Below, piece after piece: positions 1-4,795 of a stretch of 6,379 nt of DNA (its first letter is position 1; each line of letters begins with the position of its first letter). The stretch is taken from assembly GCA_016935775.1 (NCBI GenBank), contig JAFGQF010000048.1, positions 1 to 6,379 of the forward strand, in the 5' to 3' direction. The stretch comes from Caldifarciminota bacterium (lineage in GTDB: Bacteria > Hydrothermota > Tepidihabitantia > Tepidihabitantales > Tepidihabitantaceae). The notes below the pieces were generated by a model. That model was not told the origin of the DNA, did no database searches, and saw only the letters and a program-made list of their open reading frames with translations. Both the position numbers and the translations under genes were made by a program.

Positions 1-1
1 C

Positions 2-757
2 CTGTTCGCCGGCAAGTACGACATCGGCGTCTTCCCCTGGAGCTCGGTGTTCAAGCGGATGGCCGCCAACGGCGAGACGCTGCGGGTCTTCATGGGGATG
101 GAGTTCCGCGCGACCCTGCCGGTTGACGCCATCGTCACCCGCGCCGAGCCGGGGACACGGGCCAAGCCGGCCATCAAGAGCCTGGCCGACCTCAAGGGCA
201 AGCGGTTCGGCTACCCGTCCCAGTTGCGCGACTACCTGAAGCCGCTGCTGATCAACATCAACCTGGCCGAGGAACAGGTCACGCTGGTCGAGGTGCCGTT
301 CTCGGAGCTGGTCGGCCGGCTGGACGCGGGCGAGCTTGACGCCGCCTGGCTGCTCGAGCCGCTGATCTGCACGCTCGACACCGCGCGTTTCCGGGTCATC
401 CAGCCCGCGGCGCTGCCCAAGTTCGTTTCGGCGCCGTTCCCGGGCGCGGCCGTCGGCTTCGCGCCCGCGATGCTCGACGAAAGCAAGGTGCTGCTGAGCC
501 GGCTGCAGATTGCGACCGACGCGACGATATCGGTCAGCGAAACCGAGGGCGACCGGGCCCGCCAGGCGCTGGGCCGCTACTTCCCCTACTGCTCGGACGT
601 CTGCGGGCTGTGCCGCATCCCCGAGCTGCAGCGGCTGGTCGAGATCAACCGGCCGGCGGTCTCCGCGCTGGCCGACCGGCTGAAGACCGCCGGAGCGCTC
701 GAGAACGAGGTCCAGACCGGCGATATCTTCGTCCAGCCGGCCCAGCTCACCCGCTAG
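2..757 (+). CDS. ABC-type substrate-binding protein (NMT1/SsuA-like), 5' end missing
   Basis: This reads as the C-terminal 251 codons of a periplasmic substrate-binding protein of the type that feeds ABC importers for nitrate, sulfonate, taurine or thiamine-precursor ligands. The frame is open to the left edge, so the GTG at 47 is an internal valine and not a start. What is visible: 'KYDIGVFPWSS' at the edge, then 'SLADLKGKRFGYPS', the typical segment where such proteins begin their second lobe, then 'ELVGRLDAGELDAAWLLEPL', the usual hinge where the protein is tested for ligand. The fold assignment is from this motif order; the ligand cannot be told. Unusual is a C-x3-C-x2-C cluster near the C terminus (codons at 590, 602 and 611), which these proteins normally lack. 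No permease or ATPase gene follows; the next element is an SRP RNA. A diverged relative used as a cytoplasmic sensor or enzyme is possible because the signal-peptide region is not in view. Confidence 0.72.
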   Translation: MFAGKYDIGVFPWSSVFKRMAANGETLRVFMGMEFRATLPVDAIVTRAEPGTRAKPAIKSLADLKGKRFGYPSQLRDYLKPLLININLAEEQVTLVEVPFSELVGRLDAGELDAAWLLEPLICTLDTARFRVIQPAALPKFVSAPFPGAAVGFAPAMLDESKVLLSRLQIATDATISVSETEGDRARQALGRYFPYCSDVCGLCRIPELQRLVEINRPAVSALADRLKTAGALENEVQTGDIFVQPAQLTR

Positions 758-765
758 GGCATTTT

Positions 766-1017
766 GCCGGTCGTGCTAGACGGGGGGTCAGTGGTCCCCT
801 GTAACCCGAAACCCACTCACGCGGGGTCGAAAAGGCACCGTGAGAGACGCCCGGGGCGAACCCGGGCCGGGGCGGACCGCGGCGTTGAAGGCCGGGTCCC
901 GCGATGGCTGTCGCCGCCAACCCCGCCAGGGCCGGAAGGCAGCAACGGTACGCGGAATGTCAGCCAGTCGCGGGAGCGCCTGGCCGGAGCCGCACCCCCC
1001 GGTTCGCTCGTCCCGGC
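766..1017 (+). ncRNA. ffs: Signal recognition particle RNA, long bacterial type with Alu domain
   Basis: This RNA is the scaffold of the signal recognition particle, which binds Ffh and targets nascent membrane proteins. The domain IV hairpin is clear: GCC (931-933), GGAA tetraloop (934-937), GGC (938-940), flanked by AGG and AGCA as in the family consensus. It sits on a rod of CCGC 914-917 with GCGG 952-955, GGCTG 906-910 with CAGCC 961-965, and a perfect 8-bp helix, 897-904 with 968-975. The 5' part matches the Alu domain of Bacillus scRNA as I remember it: CGTGCTAG at 772-779, CCCTGTAAC at 797-805, GGGTCGAA at 824-831. Its helices form here: CGTG 772-775 with CACG 818-821, and AGTGG 790-794 with CCACT 813-817. 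The ends were set by GCCGG 766-770 pairing with CCGGC 1013-1017, about 252 nt. The position just before dnaX is a common arrangement. I saw no convincing promoter or U-tract terminator, so exact ends are uncertain. Confidence 0.9.
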
Positions 1018-1062
1018 GCCCCGATGGTGTCGCACGACCGGCTGTTTTCGAGCGGTGGCGCG

Positions 1063-2352
1063 ATGAGCGACCGCTCGGTCCTGACCCTCAAGTACCGCCC
1101 GCGCTCGCTCGACGAGCTGCTGGTCCAGGACCACGTCCGTCACACGCTGGCGCGGGCGATCGAGCGCGGCCGTCTCGCCAACGCCTACCTGTTCGCCGGG
1201 CCGCGCGGGGTGGGCAAGACGACCACCGCCCGCATCCTCGCCAAGAGCATCAACTGCCTGAGCTTCGACAAGCCGACCGTCCACCCCTGCAACACCTGCA
1301 GCGCCTGCCTGGAGATCGCCGAGTCGCGCTCGATGGACGTGCTCGAAATCGACGGCGCGTCCAACCGGGGCATCGACCAGGTCCGCGAGCTGCGCGAGAA
1401 CATCAAGTACGCTCCGGCATCGCTGCGCTGCAAGCTCTACATCATCGACGAGGTCCACATGCTCACCGAGCAGGCTTTCAACGCCCTGCTCAAGACGCTC
1501 GAGGAACCGCCCGCCCACGCCCGCTTCGTCTTCGCCACGACCGAGGCGCACGAGGTACCGGCGACGATAATCTCCCGCTGCCAACGGTTCGACTTCCGGC
1601 GCGCCACCCCGGACGAGGTCGCCGCCCGGCTGCGCTGGCTCTGCGAACAGGAGAAGATCAAGGCGAGCGACGCCGCGCTGCTTGCCATCGCCCGCCGCGC
1701 CGACGGCGCCATCCGCGACGGCGAGAGCATCCTCGAGCAGCTCGCCACCTTCCGGCCCGACGGCATCGAGTCCGACGACGTCGGCGAGCTGCTCGGGCTC
1801 GTGCCCGCGGCCAGCTTCTACGACTACGTCGACTTCGTGCTCGGCCGCGACCTCGCCGGCATCATCCGGATGGTGGACGGCCTCTTCGACAAGGGCTACG
1901 ACCTGCTCGAATTCTACGCCGGGCTCATCCAGCACTTTCGCAACATCATGTTCGTCCAGGCGGGCGTGCCGACCGACCGGCTGGGGCTGCTGCCCGACGA
2001 ACGACAGCGCCTCGCCGACCAGGCCGGGGCACTGCCGCGGCCGCTGCTGGTCCGGGCGCTCGAGCTGCTGATCGAGCACGAGACCAACACCAGGCACTCC
2101 CAGTCGCCGCGCGTCATCCTCGAGTACGCCTCGCTCGAACTCATCCGGCTCGTGCCCGCCCCGCCCGGCCCGGAACCGGCAACGAACCCGGCGCCGGAAC
2201 CCGCGAAGCCGGCGCGCGCCCGGGCGTCGGCCGACCGGCGCGCCGCCCGCCCGGCGCCGAAGAAACAGGGGCCGCCGGCCGGGGGCGCGGGCCCGGACCC
2301 GGTTATCGACAGGATGCGCGGCATCCTCGGCGATATCGAGGAAATCGGCTGA
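1063..2352 (+). CDS. dnaX: DNA polymerase III subunit gamma/tau (clamp loader ATPase), short form
   Basis: DnaX is the ATPase motor of the clamp loader that places the sliding clamp on primed DNA. The 429-residue product opens with 'LTLKYRPRSLDELLVQD', typical of the family. It has a Walker A GPRGVGKTT (46-54), a zinc module (C65, C76, C79, C82), Walker B LYIIDE (125-130), sensor 1 near FATTE (157-161), the SRC arginine-finger motif (171-173) and sensor 2 around R218. Domain III runs to about 363. A Pro/Ala/Arg-rich tail follows, ending in 'DPVIDRMRGILGDIEEIG', which resembles the short conserved C-terminal peptide of many DnaX proteins. Length is close to E. coli gamma (431) and far below tau (643), so the polymerase- and helicase-binding domains look absent. 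No A-rich slippery heptamer was seen. I chose ATG 1063 because it gives the family N terminus with a weak purine-rich site upstream. ATG 1024 in frame is possible; ATG 904 lies inside the SRP RNA. It is probably transcribed with recR. Confidence 0.96.
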   Translation: MSDRSVLTLKYRPRSLDELLVQDHVRHTLARAIERGRLANAYLFAGPRGVGKTTTARILAKSINCLSFDKPTVHPCNTCSACLEIAESRSMDVLEIDGASNRGIDQVRELRENIKYAPASLRCKLYIIDEVHMLTEQAFNALLKTLEEPPAHARFVFATTEAHEVPATIISRCQRFDFRRATPDEVAARLRWLCEQEKIKASDAALLAIARRADGAIRDGESILEQLATFRPDGIESDDVGELLGLVPAASFYDYVDFVLGRDLAGIIRMVDGLFDKGYDLLEFYAGLIQHFRNIMFVQAGVPTDRLGLLPDERQRLADQAGALPRPLLVRALELLIEHETNTRHSQSPRVILEYASLELIRLVPAPPGPEPATNPAPEPAKPARARASADRRAARPAPKKQGPPAGGAGPDPVIDRMRGILGDIEEIG

Positions 2353-2444
2353 TGCCTGGCCCGGGTGAGCCGGCCGCCCGGCAGCGGGCGCAAGAGCGCG
2401 CCCGGGTCCAACTGCCGCCGCTGCCCGGCGACCCGCCTCGATGA
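2352..2444 (+). CDS. Possible 30-residue micro-ORF bridging dnaX and recR
   Basis: A frame of 30 codons plus stop fills the dnaX-recR gap. Its ATG overlaps the dnaX stop (TGATG at 2350-2354) and its TGA overlaps the recR start (ATGA at 2441-2444). The product would be proline- and arginine-rich (8 Pro, 5 Arg), with a central stretch 'RQRAQERARVQ' that could be helical. I recognise no family. It lies where ybaB/ebfC usually sits, but it is far too short to be that gene (about 100-110 residues). It could be a real small protein, a translated spacer that carries ribosomes from dnaX to recR (which has no visible Shine-Dalgarno site), or chance: this frame is open for a long way upstream because of base composition. 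The double stop/start overlap is the only positive evidence. Confidence 0.3.
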   Translation: MPGPGEPAARQRAQERARVQLPPLPGDPPR

Positions 2445-3031
2445 AGCAGTCGCTCGAACGGCTGATCGCCGTGCTGGTCGAGCTGCCCGGCATCGGTCCC
2501 AAGACAGCCCAGCGCATCGCCCTCCACCTGCTCGGCGGCCGTGCGGGCAACGCCGCCGAACTGGTCGAGGCGGTCACCGAGGCGCGCGCCCGGCTGCACC
2601 CCTGCCCGCGCTGCTTCAGCCTCACCGAGAACGATATCTGCGACGTCTGCGCCGACCCGGCCCGCGACGCCGGGCTGCTCTGCGTCGTCGAGCAGCCGGG
2701 CGACGTCCTGACCCTGGAGCACTCGGGTGGCTGGCGCGGCTGCTACCACGTGCTCGGCGGCGTCCTGTCGCCGCTCGACAACGTCGGCCCGGAAGACCTG
2801 GCAATCGCGCCGCTGCTCGAGCGCGTCCGCCAGGGCGGAGTCCGCGAAGTCATCATCGCCACGAACCCGACCACCGAGGGCGAGGCGACCGCGGTCTATC
2901 TCGGTCGCCAGCTTGAGCCCCTGGCCGTGCTGGTGACCCGCATCGCCCGCGGCCTGCCGGTCGGCTCGGACCTCGAGCTGGCCGACCGGGAAACTCTCTC
3001 CCGGGCGTTCGAAGGGCGGCGTGAGCTGTGA
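2441..3031 (+). CDS. recR: Recombination mediator protein RecR
   Basis: RecR acts with RecO (and RecF) to load RecA on gapped DNA covered by SSB. The 196-residue product is of normal length (about 200). In order it shows a helix-hairpin-helix segment 'LPGIGPKTAQRIALHLL' (15-31), a four-cysteine zinc finger (C55, C58, C67, C70), and a Toprim domain from about 78 with 'CVVEQPGD' and the signature 'IIATNPTTEGEATA' (138-151). The closing segment 'RIARGLPVGSDLELAD' (167-182) is the family's C-terminal motif. ATG 2441 is the only usual start after an in-frame TGA at 2366, so the start is firm. No Shine-Dalgarno site precedes it, which suggests coupling to upstream translation. The gene follows dnaX as in most bacteria, but without ybaB between them. 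Confidence 0.97.
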   Translation: MKQSLERLIAVLVELPGIGPKTAQRIALHLLGGRAGNAAELVEAVTEARARLHPCPRCFSLTENDICDVCADPARDAGLLCVVEQPGDVLTLEHSGGWRGCYHVLGGVLSPLDNVGPEDLAIAPLLERVRQGGVREVIIATNPTTEGEATAVYLGRQLEPLAVLVTRIARGLPVGSDLELADRETLSRAFEGRREL

Positions 3032-3047
3032 GCCGGGCTTGCCCGGC
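3032..3047 (+). terminator. Perfect inverted repeat directly after recR, weak terminator candidate
   Basis: GCCGGG and CCCGGC flank a CTTG loop, giving a stable 6-bp hairpin that begins on the base after the recR stop. A run of C and G follows, not T, so it is not a standard intrinsic terminator. It could protect the dnaX-recR mRNA 3' end or pause polymerase. Its 3' half overlaps the proposed -35 box of the next promoter, so it could also be a protein-binding palindrome. Confidence 0.3.
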
Positions 3048-3067
3048 CCGCCGCCGCCGGGTATGAT
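3039..3067 (+). promoter_or_regulatory. Sigma70-type promoter for hpf-hprK-EIIA
   Basis: TTGCCC (3039-3044, 4 of 6 to TTGACA) and TATGAT (3062-3067, 5 of 6 to TATAAT) are separated by exactly 17 bases. The predicted start near 3074 leaves a short leader of about 18 bases before the hpf ATG at 3092. The -10 lies in an A+T-richer patch that stands out in very G+C-rich DNA. A housekeeping sigma factor is inferred; no RpoN (GG-N10-GC) signature was noticed. Confidence 0.6.
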
Positions 3068-3081
3068 TGAACTGAAAACCT

Positions 3082-3088
3082 GGAGGAG
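3082..3088 (+). promoter_or_regulatory. Strong Shine-Dalgarno site of hpf
   Basis: GGAGGAG ends three bases before the ATG at 3092 (GGAGG ends five bases before it). It is the clearest ribosome binding site in the window and confirms the hpf start. The other genes start by overlap or with weak sites, so ribosomes for hprK and EIIA may enter mainly here. Confidence 0.8.
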
Positions 3089-3091
3089 CCG

Positions 3092-3412
3092 ATGAAACTA
3101 ACCCTGACCGGACGGCATTTCGAAATCACCTCCCATCTCCGCCAGCACGTCGAAACCAAGGCGGCCAAGCTCGAGCACCTCACCGACCACCCCATCGAAG
3201 GCGGCATCGTCCTGTCGCACGACCACGTCAACGAAGTCGCCGAGGGGAACATCCACCTCAGCCACACCGTCCTGACCGCCCGCGCCGAGGACCCCGATGT
3301 CTACGCGGCGGTGAACGAACTGGTCGACCGGCTCGAGGTCCAGCTTCGCCGCCACTTCGACAAGATCCAGTCGCGCAAGCGCAAGGCCCCGGAACCGCCT
3401 CCCGCCGACTGA
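3092..3412 (+). CDS. hpf: Ribosome hibernation promoting factor, short type (HPF/RaiA family)
   Basis: HPF-family proteins bind in the decoding centre of the 30S subunit in slow or starved cells and block translation, storing ribosomes as 100S dimers or as inactive 70S. The 106-residue protein starts 'MKLTLTGRHFEITSHLRQHVETKAAKLEHL', the family's first strand and helix. It continues with an alternating strand region and ends in the helix 'VYAAVNELVDRLEVQLRRHFDKIQSRKRK', whose basic end faces rRNA in known members. Length fits short HPF or RaiA (about 95-115); there is no C-terminal dimerisation domain as in long HPF, so the 100S route would need another factor. A short Pro-rich tail closes it. 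It has its own promoter and strong ribosome site, and its TGA overlaps the hprK ATG (TGATG). In many Gram-negative bacteria hpf also lies beside PTS regulatory genes. HPF versus RaiA cannot be settled here. Confidence 0.93.
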   Translation: MKLTLTGRHFEITSHLRQHVETKAAKLEHLTDHPIEGGIVLSHDHVNEVAEGNIHLSHTVLTARAEDPDVYAAVNELVDRLEVQLRRHFDKIQSRKRKAPEPPPAD

Positions 3413-4401
3413 TGCCCGACGGCAAGCAGGTCACCGTCGGAACGCTCGTCGCCGAGAAGCGCGACGAGTGGAACCTCAAGGTTCTGGCCGGCACGGCGGC
3501 ACTCGAGAGCCGCGCGGTGGTCACTTCGGACATCAACCGCCCCGGGATGGCGCTGGCCGGGTTCACCGGGGTGTTCCTCTCCGAGCGCATCCAGATCATC
3601 GGCAGCACCGAACTCACCTACCTGGCGACGCTGGAATCCGACACGCTGGTCGAGGCCGCCCGGCGGCTGTGCGCGCTCGGCCCGCCCTGCCTGATCGTCA
3701 CCAAGGGGCTCGAACCGCCGGCCGCGCTGCTTGACTCGGCCGCCGCCGCCTCGATTCCCGTCATCGGGACGCCGATGGACACAACGCCGTTCATCCACCG
3801 GCTCGGCGAATTCCTCGACCATCGGCTCGCGCCTGAGGAGTACGTCCACGGCGACCTGGTGGACTGCTTCGGTGTCGGCCTGCTCATCACCGGCGAGTCC
3901 GGCATCGGCAAGAGCGAGTGCGCCCTCGACCTCGTCGCCCACGGCCACCGGCTCGTGGCCGACGACTGCGTCAGGGTGCTGCGCCGCGGCACCGGCATCC
4001 TGATGGGCTACTCGGCGGCCAAGTCACCGCTGCTGGCCCACCACATCGAGATCCGCGGTGTCGGCATCGTCGATGTCTACAGCCTCTACGGCGTCCGGGC
4101 GATCCGGGTCCAGAAGCGCATCGAGGTCGAAGTCCGGCTGGTAAGCTGGCAGCAGGGGATGGACTACGAGCGGGTCGGCATCGAGGAGCAGCTCTCCGAG
4201 GTGCTCGGCGTCCACATCCCGCTGGTGACGATCCCGGTCATCCCGGGCAAGAACCTCGCCCTGGTGCTCGAAGTCATCGCTAAGAACCACATCCTCAAGG
4301 TCTTCGGCTATCACCCGGCCAAGGTGTTCAACGACGAGCTGATGCGGGTGATGAGCAATTCGCCGGCCATCGACCCGTTCATCACCGATGACCAGGAGTG
4401 A
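3412..4401 (+). CDS. hprK: HPr kinase/phosphorylase
   Basis: HprK phosphorylates HPr on a serine with ATP or PPi and removes the phosphate again, tying PTS activity and regulation to energy state. The 329-residue protein has the N-terminal domain ('NLKVLAG', 'VVTSDINRPGMALAGF', 'RIQIIGSTELTYL') to about 130. The kinase domain follows: H146 in 'VHGDLVDCFGVG', Walker A GESGIGKS (161-168), acidic pair D184-D185 in 'LVADD', the signature 'IEIRGVGIVDV' (212-222), and 'IPVIPGKNLALVLEVIAKNH' (274-293), which matches the family's C-terminal signature. All key residues I can check are present, so it should be active. The start overlaps the hpf stop and has no Shine-Dalgarno site. The EIIA gene starts inside its last codons. 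HPr itself is not in the window. Confidence 0.96.
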   Translation: MPDGKQVTVGTLVAEKRDEWNLKVLAGTAALESRAVVTSDINRPGMALAGFTGVFLSERIQIIGSTELTYLATLESDTLVEAARRLCALGPPCLIVTKGLEPPAALLDSAAAASIPVIGTPMDTTPFIHRLGEFLDHRLAPEEYVHGDLVDCFGVGLLITGESGIGKSECALDLVAHGHRLVADDCVRVLRRGTGILMGYSAAKSPLLAHHIEIRGVGIVDVYSLYGVRAIRVQKRIEVEVRLVSWQQGMDYERVGIEEQLSEVLGVHIPLVTIPVIPGKNLALVLEVIAKNHILKVFGYHPAKVFNDELMRVMSNSPAIDPFITDDQE

Positions 4402-4792
4402 CGCCGGCCCGCGGCCGGTCTTCGGCATCGTCTTCGGCCACGGCGACCTGCCCCGGGCCCTGGCCGATGCCGCCGCCGACATCGTCGGCGACCGGGCCGG
4501 GCTCGTCGCCGTTTCCAACCTCGGCCTGGACAGCGGGCGGATGGACGACGAACTCGCGGCCGCCGTCGCCGGCCACCCGGGCGAGGACATCATCATCTTC
4601 GTGGACATGGCCGGCTCGAGCTGCTCGCGCGCCGGCAACCGCGCCTGCGCCGGGCGCGACGACATCGCGACCGTCACCGGCGTCAACCTGCCGATGCTCG
4701 TCCGCTTCCTCGCCTACCGCCGGCGCCGGCCCCTGGCCGAGCTGATCGCGCTGATGCTTCGCACCGGGTGCGAGGCCATCGCGCCCGGCTGA
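4388..4792 (+). CDS. PTS EIIA component, mannose (Man) family, stand-alone
   Basis: This is a single EIIA-Man domain of 134 residues (the domain in ManX is about 135). It takes phosphate from HPr-His-P on a histidine. The likely acceptor is H18 in 'IVFGHGDLPRAL', followed by the helix and the 'IIIFVDMAG' strand, where D73 corresponds to the aspartate that supports the active histidine in ManX (D67). 'VTGVNLPMLVRFL' (96-108) matches 'IAGVNIPMLVETL' of ManX. The usual GGSP after the aspartate reads GSSC here, and C79 and C87 lie nearby, which is unusual. No EIIB, EIIC or EIID follows, so a regulatory role with HprK is more likely than sugar import. The ATG overlaps the end of hprK by 14 bases; the in-frame context and family N terminus support it. 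The gene ends three bases from the convergent purL stop. Confidence 0.88.
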   Translation: MTRSDAGPRPVFGIVFGHGDLPRALADAAADIVGDRAGLVAVSNLGLDSGRMDDELAAAVAGHPGEDIIIFVDMAGSSCSRAGNRACAGRDDIATVTGVNLPMLVRFLAYRRRRPLAELIALMLRTGCEAIAPG

Positions 4793-4795
4793 TCC

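Noticed and set aside
782..1000. GGGGGGT 782-788 pairing with ACCCCCC 994-1000 as the end helix of the SRP RNA
   Set aside because: The G-run lies inside the Alu domain, and the match to Bacillus scRNA starts further upstream; GCCGG 766-770 with CCGGC 1013-1017 fits the end helix better.
1026..1048. Small hairpin followed by TTTT before dnaX as an SRP RNA terminator or attenuator
   Set aside because: The stem is only about 4 bp with a bulge, and the T-run is short and offset; not convincing.
904..1062. Upstream extension of dnaX to ATG 904
   Set aside because: It would translate domain IV of the SRP RNA; the family N terminus begins at about 1063.
1024..1062. ATG 1024 as dnaX start
   Set aside because: In frame and outside the RNA, so possible, but no ribosome site precedes it and the extra 13 residues are not family-like.
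840..2444. 534-codon + strand frame overlapping dnaX
   Set aside because: Arg/Pro/Ala-rich shadow frame; it begins inside the SRP RNA. Only its last 30 codons, past the dnaX stop, are kept as a possible micro-ORF.
817..2625. 602-codon open frame on the - strand opposite dnaX
   Set aside because: It is the antisense shadow of dnaX and the SRP RNA, low in complexity and without recognisable motifs; G+C bias explains its length.
3301..3948. 215-codon - strand frame opposite hpf/hprK
   Set aside because: Shadow of conserved coding sequence; no recognisable domain or ribosome site.
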